Source: an uncultured Draconibacterium sp. (GTDB lineage: Bacteria > Bacteroidota > Bacteroidia > Bacteroidales > Prolixibacteraceae). From it: DNA of 64,000 nucleotides. Shown here piece after piece: positions 26,515 through 33,360 of this stretch (positions are counted from its first letter, which is position 1; each line of letters starts with the position of its first letter). The stretch covers positions 310,001 to 374,000 of the forward strand of contig NZ_OY782038.1 in NCBI RefSeq assembly GCF_963677575.1, given 5' to 3'. A program made the position numbers and the translations under genes. The notes beneath the pieces are model-generated. The model did not search any database. It was not told where the DNA came from and saw nothing but the letters and a program-made list of their open reading frames with translations.

Positions 26515-27708
26515 TCAATGGTAATCGGTTAGATTTTTGGTTTTTGGAAGATCCTCGAAGAAATCAAATTTACTCTGTATTATTTCTTCACTTGGTTTTT
26601 GTCCTGATGTTTTATTCTCCGGTTTTTCTTTTTCAAATTCAGAGTTTTGAAAACCATTAAAAACATCCTTTGAATAATCAAAAAAAACACGAGGAATGGA
26701 AGTATAACCACGTTTATAAAGAATATCCACAGGAACGGCCAAACTAAGTGTATAGTCTGTTTCATATAAAAATTTTTCATGTTTTACATCCGAAATCATA
26801 TCCACAAATTCAGGAAATTCGGGTTCAAACGCTTCTATTATTAAGTTTTTCATTTTTGATACAGACCCCGAAGAATACCACAAACGACCCTCAACAGATA
26901 ACCGTTTTTTCATTTCTGCTTTTTGAGCTGCGTTCATTTCCTTTTCATTTTCCTTATGTTCCTTTGACATATATTTTCCGATATATGCGCCAATATTTTT
27001 CACCTTTTTCAAACTTTCAATATCAATTGAATTGGGATTTCGCCACTTTTCATTACAACCACGATCATAAGCTTTTAAATATTTTGCGATTTCCCTTGAA
27101 TCCGGTTTTTTACTATGCTTCTTAGTGTATTGCTGTATTCGAAGAGCAGTATATTCCGCACCGCTCATTTTTTTCATTCGTTTAGAATATTCGTAAACGT
27201 AACCTAACTTGTTTATGATTCGGTTCCATTTATCCCTCATTTCTATGACCGGTAGAAAGGTATCCGTCAAAATATGAAAATGTATATTTCCATTTTCCTG
27301 CTTTTCAGCTTTCCATATATATTTTTTCACATTATAATCCGCACGTAACTCAGTCAACATCTGGTTTAAACATTCTTTTTTGATCTGTTTATCAGAGTGA
27401 ACTTGTTTCGATGGGAGAGTGAGTGTAAAGAATCCAACCTTTTTACGTCCTTTTCCCTGAATTATAATATTCTTATCGACTGAATACAGGAACCAGTAAA
27501 CCGCGTTTCTAATCGATTTTTGACCTTTTTTACTCAAAAAGCCCTTTTCTAAATTCATTTCAGGCGGTTTTATGCCTTTTAATTTTTGCGGAGAATTACC
27601 ATTAGCATCTACAGACAACCGATATGCAGTTAAACCAACCGGAGACACCGATAAAGCAGGATAAGACGTTAATCCATTATCTAAGCTTCTAAATTCAAAA
27701 TCAATCAT
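26515..27708 (-). CDS. rep: Rolling-circle replication initiator (HUH endonuclease, two-tyrosine type)
   Basis: A 397-residue protein with the Rep motifs in order: motif 1 FFTLTLPS (93-100), motif 2 NIHFHILTD with the metal-binding HFH at 143-145, and motif 3 AYIGKYMSK with two tyrosines (242 and 246) four residues apart. The Y-x3-Y arrangement is that of the phiX174 gpA-type superfamily I Reps, which alternate two tyrosines during nicking and re-ligation. The N-terminal 90 residues and the charged C-terminus have no recognised domain and no helicase part is present. It should nick the double-stranded origin and start leading-strand synthesis with host polymerase. Confidence 0.88.
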   Translation of the reverse strand: MIDFEFRSLDNGLTSYPALSVSPVGLTAYRLSVDANGNSPQKLKGIKPPEMNLEKGFLSKKGQKSIRNAVYWFLYSVDKNIIIQGKGRKKVGFFTLTLPSKQVHSDKQIKKECLNQMLTELRADYNVKKYIWKAEKQENGNIHFHILTDTFLPVIEMRDKWNRIINKLGYVYEYSKRMKKMSGAEYTALRIQQYTKKHSKKPDSREIAKYLKAYDRGCNEKWRNPNSIDIESLKKVKNIGAYIGKYMSKEHKENEKEMNAAQKAEMKKRLSVEGRLWYSSGSVSKMKNLIIEAFEPEFPEFVDMISDVKHEKFLYETDYTLSLAVPVDILYKRGYTSIPRVFFDYSKDVFNGFQNSEFEKEKPENKTSGQKPSEEIIQSKFDFFEDLPKTKNLTDYH

Positions 27709-27756
27709 ATATCACACCTTTTTTGAGTTCTGGGAATGTTGACAAGCCAACTGAAA

Positions 27757-27785
27757 AGGACGGGATTTTTCCCGCCCTTTTTTAG
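27757..27785 (-). terminator. Rho-independent terminator between regulator and rep
   Basis: On the - strand, GGGCGGGAAAAATCCCGTCC forms a 7-pair stem (one G-U pair) with T-rich sequence after it. It would separate the HTH regulator unit from rep. Confidence 0.75.
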
Positions 27786-27791
27786 CAAACC

Positions 27792-27887
27792 TCAACCTAA
27801 CAGGAGCATCAAACAGAGCCCCAAATACGTTACAACAACCAAAAATTGCAACGTCCCTGAAATAATATTTTCTTGTTTTTTATTCAT
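27792..27887 (-). CDS. 31-aa single-pass membrane protein coupled to the HTH gene
   Basis: The ATG at 27887 overlaps the HTH stop as ATGA. It encodes MNKKQENIISGTLQFL then VVVTYLGLCLMLLLG and stop at 27792-27794. One hydrophobic helix follows a short charged N-terminus. The stop-start overlap suggests coupled translation with the regulator. The function is unknown; superinfection exclusion or a virion-membrane role are both possible. Confidence 0.55.
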   Translation of the reverse strand: MNKKQENIISGTLQFLVVVTYLGLCLMLLLG

Positions 27888-28165
27888 TCAAACACACTTA
27901 AATCGACATTATCCAAACCCAAATTATCAACCAAATTGTTATTTCCTTTACTTCGGTCTGGGTTCAGTTTATCGAAATACTCATATGCCAACTTAATTTC
28001 TCTCAATGTCCAATCATCAGATTTGTTTTTATACTGATATGAACGCTTCGACATTCCCATATTTCGCGCAAGTACAACCATAGACACATTATATTCACGT
28101 CTACGATTGTCAATAAGCATCCCCAAACGTTCCACTTGCCATATTTGATCCAATTCTTTACTCAT
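27884..28165 (-). CDS. HTH regulator, candidate prophage repressor, 93 aa
   Basis: Residues about 25-50 (VSMVVLARNMGMSKRSYQYKNKSDDWTL) form an HTH like that of small phage repressors. It is cytoplasmic and has no second domain large enough for self-cleavage. Two operator-like palindromes lie 24-64 bases upstream of its start, and the early genes begin beyond them. It probably represses its own and/or rep transcription and keeps the prophage quiet. This is inference from fold and context. Confidence 0.6.
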   Translation of the reverse strand: MSKELDQIWQVERLGMLIDNRRREYNVSMVVLARNMGMSKRSYQYKNKSDDWTLREIKLAYEYFDKLNPDRSKGNNNLVDNLGLDNVDLSVFE

Positions 28166-28188
28166 ATTTTCCTACTGGGGAAAGAATG

Positions 28189-28229
28189 TGAAAGATTTCG
28201 CACCCACTAAGGGGATGCAAAATCTTGCA
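28189..28229. promoter_or_regulatory. Paired 14-base operator-like palindromes upstream of the HTH gene
   Basis: TGCAAAATCTTGCA (28216-28229) is a near-perfect palindrome. The upstream-oriented partner TGAAAGATTTCGCA (28189-28202) matches it at 12 of 14 positions when reverse-complemented. Their starts are 27 bases apart. The pair sits between the HTH gene and the early small genes. Confidence 0.6.
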
Positions 28230-28256
28230 CATCCAGATTAAACTATTTTTTGTTTT

Positions 28257-28481
28257 TTATTCATTTGGACAAATACCGGCGAGTGTCCTAGTCCTGAACT
28301 TGGACACACCTGCAGTAGTGTCCAATTCACGATAGAATTTAGTTTTACAAGACAAAGTAAAAGACTGATCACAAGCATAGACAGGCAAATTATTATGAGC
28401 CATTCCAACTTGTACCAACCAATTTTTATATGTTTTTTTACCACATACAATACATTTTGCTCTTAATCCAGTTGCTCCCAT
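28257..28481 (-). CDS. Small Cys-pair protein, 74 aa
   Basis: Contains CIVCGKK (C-x2-C) near residue 10, later single Cys (VYACDQSF, LSCKTKF) and a C-terminal CPNE, compatible with a zinc-binding fold. It starts one base after the stop of the upstream 62-aa Cys-pair gene, so the two are cotranscribed. No family was recognised. Such zinc-ribbon-like proteins are common among early genes of small phages and may bind DNA or host proteins. Confidence 0.55.
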   Translation of the reverse strand: MGATGLRAKCIVCGKKTYKNWLVQVGMAHNNLPVYACDQSFTLSCKTKFYRELDTTAGVSKFRTRTLAGICPNE

Positions 28482-28482
28482 A

Positions 28483-28671
28483 TCAAGCTATTTTTTGTTT
28501 CAAAACTTCAATCTGATCTTCATCGCACTGAAATTCCTTTTCAACCAAATCAAACAGACAGTTTTCACAAACAAGAACTTCCTCCACTTCATTTCCGACT
28601 AAATGCTCATAATGAAACATATCGTTTTCATCATGTTCCGATTGACACAAATCACATTTTTTTGTTTTCAT
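28483..28671 (-). CDS. Small zinc-ribbon-like protein, 62 aa
   Basis: Two Cys pairs, KCDLCQSE near the N-terminus and VCENCLFD in the middle, are spaced as in a zinc ribbon, followed by an acidic helical tail (KEFQCDEDQIEVLKQKI). Its start overlaps the stop of the upstream gene by 4 bases (ATGA). The function is unknown; it may bind DNA or a host protein. Confidence 0.6.
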   Translation of the reverse strand: MKTKKCDLCQSEHDENDMFHYEHLVGNEVEEVLVCENCLFDLVEKEFQCDEDQIEVLKQKIA

Positions 28672-29141
28672 AATTCGTTGAGTTTATTTTTTTGTATTTG
28701 AAGTAATTCCCTGATCATTCGAATTTTATTCAAGACAAAGCGATCAGAAAACACTATGAATTCAGCCTCATAACCGGATAACATTTCACTGTATAATGAC
28801 AAAAGCCTATACAAGTCTGTATAAGCTTCATAAAATCCACGGCGAGGAATTACACCAAAAATCCGTGTTACTATTATTGAATTATCGTTAAGCTTTTGAA
28901 CATATACCAATCGATTGACATTGTGAACATTCGATCTAATATATATTTCGGAATAAAATTCTGTGAAATTCGGATAAAGAATAAGGAGTATTTTAAAAAC
29001 TCCGTTAAGTTCATTTGAAGCAGTAAGAAACCAACGTTCAAAGGATTTTCTTGTTTTAAATCGCTTTTCATTGCCATTCGGTAACAATAAATAATAACCA
29101 TTGGCATCTTTTTTAGGCGTGTATTCAAATTTTAACTTCAT
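28668..29141 (-). CDS. Uncharacterised early phage protein, 157 aa
   Basis: The ATG at 29141 (MKLKFEYTPKKD) is chosen because the residues from the further-upstream ATG at 29177 (MIFGCIFANFF) look like non-coding translation close to the attachment site. The protein starts with a short beta/basic domain (YYLLLPNGNEKRFKTRKSFERWF) and ends in helices (YEAEFIVFSDRFVLNKIRMIRELL). No family was recognised. It is the first gene of the early operon, about 70 bases inside the right attachment site. Confidence 0.55.
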   Translation of the reverse strand: MKLKFEYTPKKDANGYYLLLPNGNEKRFKTRKSFERWFLTASNELNGVFKILLILYPNFTEFYSEIYIRSNVHNVNRLVYVQKLNDNSIIVTRIFGVIPRRGFYEAYTDLYRLLSLYSEMLSGYEAEFIVFSDRFVLNKIRMIRELLQIQKNKLNEL

Positions 29142-29212
29142 ATTGAAAAAATTTGCGAATATACAGCCGAAAATCAAAAAAGCTATCTATTTAAGTATCA
29201 ATTTCTTAGCTA

Positions 29213-29247
29213 TTTATATTTGTCCTATAATTGATATTATGTTATTT
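29213..29247 (+). other. dif: Right attachment site, dif-like XerC/XerD recombination site
   Basis: Left arm TTGTCCTATAA (29220-29230), centre TTGATA (29231-29236) and right arm TTATGTTATTT (29237-29247) give the 11-6-11 layout of dif. The right arm matches 9 of 11 bases of the E. coli XerD arm (TTATGTTAAAT), and the left arm ends in the conserved ATAA. The 24 bases 29213-29236 repeat exactly at the left junction. It lies in a gene-free gap near a gene-orientation switch. Confidence 0.78.
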
Positions 29248-29257
29248 ATATAGATGT

Positions 29258-29284
29258 AAAAAAAGGAGAGAATTTCCCTCCTTT
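29258..29284 (-). terminator. Rho-independent terminator of the TPR gene
   Basis: On the - strand, AAAGGAGGGAA / TCTCTCCTTT forms a stem followed by seven T, immediately after the TPR gene and next to the dif-like site. Confidence 0.85.
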
Positions 29285-29295
29285 CTTAATCTATC

Positions 29296-30471
29296 TTATT
29301 GTCCTAAGATTTCAAGAATCTCGTTGTACTTGTCCATATTTTTCATACGGTAGTACAAGTTTTTAAGTGATTCCAATGTCATTTCGTCTTCAGGATTGAT
29401 TTCACGACATTTTTCCATGTATGGAAGTGCTTTCTCAAACCATACGTCAGCTTTCTTTAATTCAGCTTCGTACTTTTCGTTTTCGTTAGCTGGAACTGCG
29501 TTAGCAACTTCAATTTGTTTTACACCTTTGTTGTAGTAAAGTGCTCCTAAGTTGTAATATGCATTAAAGAATGTTGGATCAATTTCAGAAGCTTTTTCAT
29601 ACGCTGCTACTGCATTTTCTTCTTCACCAAATTTTTCGTACAAAGCACCTTTGGCAAAATAATAAGTAACGTTGTTTGGATCTTGCTCAATGGCCATATC
29701 CAGATATTTCAATGCCTCTTCGTTTTTACCAATTTTCATGTACAGGTCAATCATACTTGTCAATACGTTATTGTCATCCGGATATTTCTCGAATCCTTCC
29801 TGAACAGCTTTTAACGCATTTACAGTGTCTTGCATCTGAATGTACGAATCAGAAATTAAAGCGTAAGTTCTTGCACCGTTGTAACCGTATTTAGCAGCTT
29901 CGCCGTAGTACTGAACAGCTTTATTGTAATTCTGAGCATTGTAAGCAGCCAAACCTGAGTTGAATAAAATCACAGTATCTACCGCATCAGGACTATCCTC
30001 TTTTACAACCGGAATATCTTGAATCTCAAGAATTTGCTCGAAAGATTTTAAAGCCAATTCGTAATCGTTGTTGTTAAATGCTTCAACAGCCTGGTTTGTT
30101 AAGTCGTTGGTTAACAGCGTTAACTTAATTTTTACACTTTTCGAGAACTTGTCTTTATCATCCAGTTCAAGTGCTTTTTTGTACGATTCTAACGCCATTG
30201 TTAGCGGATCATCACTTAAAGCTTTTACACTTTCGTCCTGACTAGCAAAAATAGCCTGATAAATTTCACCTCTAACTTCCCATGTTTTTGGCCATGGAAG
30301 TGTTTTTTCTGACTTATCGTTTGCCGGATCAGTTGCTTCAGTGATCGCTTCCAACGCTTTATCTAATTTTCCTGTGTCTTTAAGGTTTTGAGCACTAGTT
30401 ACTTTTCCTTTCTGCGCAAATACTGCGGAAACAGAAAAAACCAAGGCTAGAAGAATGATAGTTTTTTTCAT
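29296..30471 (-). CDS. Exported TPR-repeat protein
   Basis: A 391-residue protein with a cleavable signal peptide (MKKTIILLALVFSVSAVFAQ, AQ/KG cleavage) and about eight TPR units, including YELALKSFEQILE, YNKAVQYYGEAAKYG, NEEALKYLDMAIEQDPNNVTYYFAKG and ENAVAAYEKASEIDPTFFNAYYNLG. It is expected in the periplasm as a protein-interaction scaffold; the partner is unknown. Such proteins next to gyrA are common in Bacteroidota. It lies directly downstream of gyrA on the same strand with a 110-base gap. Confidence 0.88.
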   Translation of the reverse strand: MKKTIILLALVFSVSAVFAQKGKVTSAQNLKDTGKLDKALEAITEATDPANDKSEKTLPWPKTWEVRGEIYQAIFASQDESVKALSDDPLTMALESYKKALELDDKDKFSKSVKIKLTLLTNDLTNQAVEAFNNNDYELALKSFEQILEIQDIPVVKEDSPDAVDTVILFNSGLAAYNAQNYNKAVQYYGEAAKYGYNGARTYALISDSYIQMQDTVNALKAVQEGFEKYPDDNNVLTSMIDLYMKIGKNEEALKYLDMAIEQDPNNVTYYFAKGALYEKFGEEENAVAAYEKASEIDPTFFNAYYNLGALYYNKGVKQIEVANAVPANENEKYEAELKKADVWFEKALPYMEKCREINPEDEMTLESLKNLYYRMKNMDKYNEILEILGQ

Positions 30472-30581
30472 TTTTATACTTATTTAAAATTTTAAAATTT
30501 CGTTTTATTAGTCCCTTTTACAGGCCACAAAAATATATCTTTTCAAATTTTATCAAAATAACAGTACGAATAATCAATAAT

Positions 30582-33095
30582 TTATTCTTGTTCTAAGTTA
30601 TTTTCTTCATTATCAATATCTTCAGTATTCTCGTCAGTTACATCTTCCGAAGCTACTTCTTCAACAGCTATTCGGGCAACCGACGCAATTCTGTCGTCTT
30701 CTCTAAGGTTAATCACTCGTACTCCCTGTGTTGCTCTTCCGAGTACCGAAATGGTATTAACGGCTAAACGAATTGTAATTCCTTTTTGAGTAATAATCAT
30801 CAGATCATTATCATCAGAAACACTTTTAATAGCAACCAACTCCCCTGTTTTTTCGGTAATATTCAGTGTTTTTACACCTTTTCCGCCTCGGTTGGTAATA
30901 CGGTAATCATCAATTTTAGAGCGTTTTCCATATCCTTTTTCGGCAACTACCAGAATATCTTCATTCTCATCCATCACACAAACCATACCAATTACTTCAT
31001 CATTTTGGTGACCAAGTGTGATACCGCGCACTCCGGAAGCAGTTCGGCCGATTGCACGAACTATACTTTCGTTGAATCGAATTGCCTTACCCGAACGCAC
31101 AGCCAGCATAACTTCGCTATTACCATTTGTCAATCGAGCTTCCAGTAATTGGTCGCCTTCTTTAATGGTAATTGCATTAACACCATTTTGTCGCGGACGC
31201 GAATAAGCTTCTAACGTTGTTTTCTTGATAATACCTTTTTTGGTAGCAAGAATAATGTAGTTGTTATTGATGAATTCCTGATCGGCCAGAGTTTTCACTT
31301 TAATAAATGCCAACACCTGATCGTCTGGCTCAATATTTAACATGTTTTGAATTGCACGGCCTTTTGAAGCCCTTGTTCCTTCAGGAATTTCATACACTTT
31401 TAACCAAAAACATTTTCCTTTTTCGGTAAATAGTAAAAGGGTATTGTGCATCGAGGCAATGATAATGTGCTCCAGGAAGTCTTCATCGCGGGTAGTACTT
31501 CCTTTCGAACCGATACCTCCCCTGCCCTGAGTTCTGAACTCAGTAAGCGGCGTACGCTTTATATAACCTAAATGCGAAATAGTAATTACCATTTCTTCAT
31601 CGGCATAAAAATCTTCAGGATTAAATTCTTCGGCATTTGGAACAATCTCGGTACGACGTTCATCACCGTATTTATCTTTTACTTCCTGCAATTCGTCTTT
31701 TATGATTTCCATACGCAGGTTAACGTCGGCAAGAATGGCTTTGTAATGTTCGATCTGCGCCATAATTTCTTCGTATTCTTTACGAAGTTTGTCTTGCTCA
31801 AGACCGGTTAACTGACGTAAGCGCATTTCAACAATTGCACGCGATTGAACTTCACTTAATTCAAATCGTTCAATCAGTTTGTTTCGTGCTTCTTCCGGAG
31901 TTGAAGAGCCACGGATAATAGCAATTACTTCGTCGATATTATCGCTGGCAATAATAAGTCCTTCGAGAATATGAGCACGTTTTTCAGCTTGTTCCAGTTC
32001 ATATTGTGTACGGCGTGTTACCACCTCGTGACGGTGATCAACAAAATGTTTGATCAGGTCTTTGAGGTTAAGAATTTTTGGTCGACCATGAACCAGTGCA
32101 ATACTGTTAACACTAAACGAAGTTTGCAGCTGAGTATATTTGTATAGTTTATTTAGAACTACGTTGCTCATTGCATCGCGTTTCAAATCATAAACCACAC
32201 GCATACCTTCGCGGTCCGATTCATCGTTCACATTCGAAATTCCTTCAATTTTCTTTTCGTTAACCAGGTCGGCAGTTTTCTGAATCATTTCTGCGCGGTT
32301 AACCATGTACGGAATTTCGGTCACAACGATCTTCTCGCGGCCACCTTCATTTTCAATGTGAGCTTTACCCCTGATTACAATACGCCCCCTTCCGGTTTCA
32401 TATGCATCTTTTACACCCTGGTAACCATAAATGATACCACCTGTTGGAAAATCGGGAGCTTTAACGATATCGATAAGCTCTTCCATTTCAATATCATTGT
32501 TATTAACGTATGCAATGGTAGCATCGATAACATCACTTAGATTGTGTGGAGCCATATTGGTGGCCATACCAACAGCAATACCCGACGCTCCGTTAACCAG
32601 TAACTGAGGTATTTTTGTTGGTAATACTGTAGGTTCACCCAACGATTCATCGAAGTTTGGTTGAAAATCAACTGTGTTTTTATCTAAATCAGCTAAAGTT
32701 TCTTCCGAAATTTTCGACATACGAGCCTCAGTATAACGCATTGCTGCCGGACTGTCACCATCAACAGAACCAAAGTTACCCTGGCCATCTACCATCGGGT
32801 AACGCAACGACCAATGTTGCGCCATACGTACCATGGTAAAATAAACTGAAGAGTCGCCATGTGGGTGATACTTACCAAGTACCTCTCCAACAATCCTGGC
32901 TGACTTTTTATATGGCCGATTGGATAAAATTCCAAGCTCGTGCATACCAAATAAAACCCGGCGGTGTACCGGTTTAAAACCATCGCGTACATCTGGTAGT
33001 GCACGCGAAACAATTACCGACATTGAATAATCAATATAGGCAGATTTCATCTGCTCCTCAATGTTTATTCTGATAATCTTTTCACCTTCTGTCAT
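30582..33095 (-). CDS. gyrA: DNA gyrase subunit A
   Basis: An 837-residue protein. The ATG at 33095 is chosen because a strong ribosome-binding site (AAAGGAG) lies 7 bases upstream; a TTG-initiated frame would begin inside that site. The catalytic region has AAMRYTEARMSK with the DNA-linking Tyr, the quinolone-determining region reads HPHGDSSVYFTMVRMAQ, and the beta-pinwheel C-terminal domain carries the GyrA box QGRGGIGSKG. It ends with an acidic tail (EEVASEDVTDENTED). It acts with GyrB to introduce negative supercoils. Confidence 0.97.
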   Translation of the reverse strand: MTEGEKIIRINIEEQMKSAYIDYSMSVIVSRALPDVRDGFKPVHRRVLFGMHELGILSNRPYKKSARIVGEVLGKYHPHGDSSVYFTMVRMAQHWSLRYPMVDGQGNFGSVDGDSPAAMRYTEARMSKISEETLADLDKNTVDFQPNFDESLGEPTVLPTKIPQLLVNGASGIAVGMATNMAPHNLSDVIDATIAYVNNNDIEMEELIDIVKAPDFPTGGIIYGYQGVKDAYETGRGRIVIRGKAHIENEGGREKIVVTEIPYMVNRAEMIQKTADLVNEKKIEGISNVNDESDREGMRVVYDLKRDAMSNVVLNKLYKYTQLQTSFSVNSIALVHGRPKILNLKDLIKHFVDHRHEVVTRRTQYELEQAEKRAHILEGLIIASDNIDEVIAIIRGSSTPEEARNKLIERFELSEVQSRAIVEMRLRQLTGLEQDKLRKEYEEIMAQIEHYKAILADVNLRMEIIKDELQEVKDKYGDERRTEIVPNAEEFNPEDFYADEEMVITISHLGYIKRTPLTEFRTQGRGGIGSKGSTTRDEDFLEHIIIASMHNTLLLFTEKGKCFWLKVYEIPEGTRASKGRAIQNMLNIEPDDQVLAFIKVKTLADQEFINNNYIILATKKGIIKKTTLEAYSRPRQNGVNAITIKEGDQLLEARLTNGNSEVMLAVRSGKAIRFNESIVRAIGRTASGVRGITLGHQNDEVIGMVCVMDENEDILVVAEKGYGKRSKIDDYRITNRGGKGVKTLNITEKTGELVAIKSVSDDNDLMIITQKGITIRLAVNTISVLGRATQGVRVINLREDDRIASVARIAVEEVASEDVTDENTEDIDNEENNLEQE

Positions 33096-33245
33096 TATAT
33101 CTCCTTTCAAAATAAATTATCACTATTAAAAGACCCACAAAAATAGTAAAATCATTCGTGTAACACGCATATCTAGTAGTGTTTTACATACCTTTGATAA
33201 GAAGATATTAACAATTTAACTGTCATAAATTCATGATGTTTTTGT

Positions 33246-33253
33246 TACATTTG
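33246..33253 (+). promoter_or_regulatory. Possible -7 promoter element (TACATTTG)
   Basis: TACATTTG fits TAnnTTTG and lies about 110 bases upstream of clpC in the 265-base gyrA-clpC divergent gap. No -33 element is clear. Confidence 0.35.
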
Positions 33254-33360
33254 ATAACTTCTGCCATTTCGATACTTCCCAGCTTCAAATTTTATTTAAT
33301 TTAGTCTTTCAACCTTTTAGGAATAGTATTTGTTAAACCGAGATAAAAAGGAAACTATAT

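Larger units (their letters stand above)
21166..29247. mobile_element. dif-integrated temperate ssDNA-phage-like prophage (about 8,047 bp unit)
   Basis: The element is bounded by a 24-base direct repeat (21166-21189 and 29213-29236). The right copy continues into a full dif-like site, so the repeating unit is 8,047 bases. Inside there is no integrase or transposase, as expected for elements that use host XerC/XerD. All but one tiny candidate gene lie on the - strand in two or three tight operons: early small proteins, HTH regulator, HUH Rep, then a structural block. No inovirus Zot ATPase or coat, no microvirus major capsid and no terminase or tail genes are seen. The size, Rep, small membrane proteins and candidate capsid suggest a relative, or analogue, of the tailless membrane-containing ssDNA phage FLiP. 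That assignment is inference. Confidence 0.8.

Noticed and set aside
27736..27996. 86-aa + strand ORF in the prophage
   Set aside because: It runs antisense through a terminator, the 31-aa membrane ORF and the HTH gene, and its Pro/Asn/Lys-rich translation looks like the reverse of coding DNA.
28238..28450. 70-aa - strand ORF overlapping the Cys-pair gene
   Set aside because: It is an out-of-frame reading of the 74-aa gene, which has better spacing to its neighbour and conserved-looking Cys pairs.
21166..29247. Element as a filamentous (inovirus) prophage
   Set aside because: Although dif integration and an HUH Rep fit, there is no Zot/gpI-type ATPase and no inovirus coat gene series.
21166..29247. 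Element as a microvirus (Alpavirinae-like) prophage
   Set aside because: No protein of the size or pattern of the microvirus major capsid VP1 is encoded.
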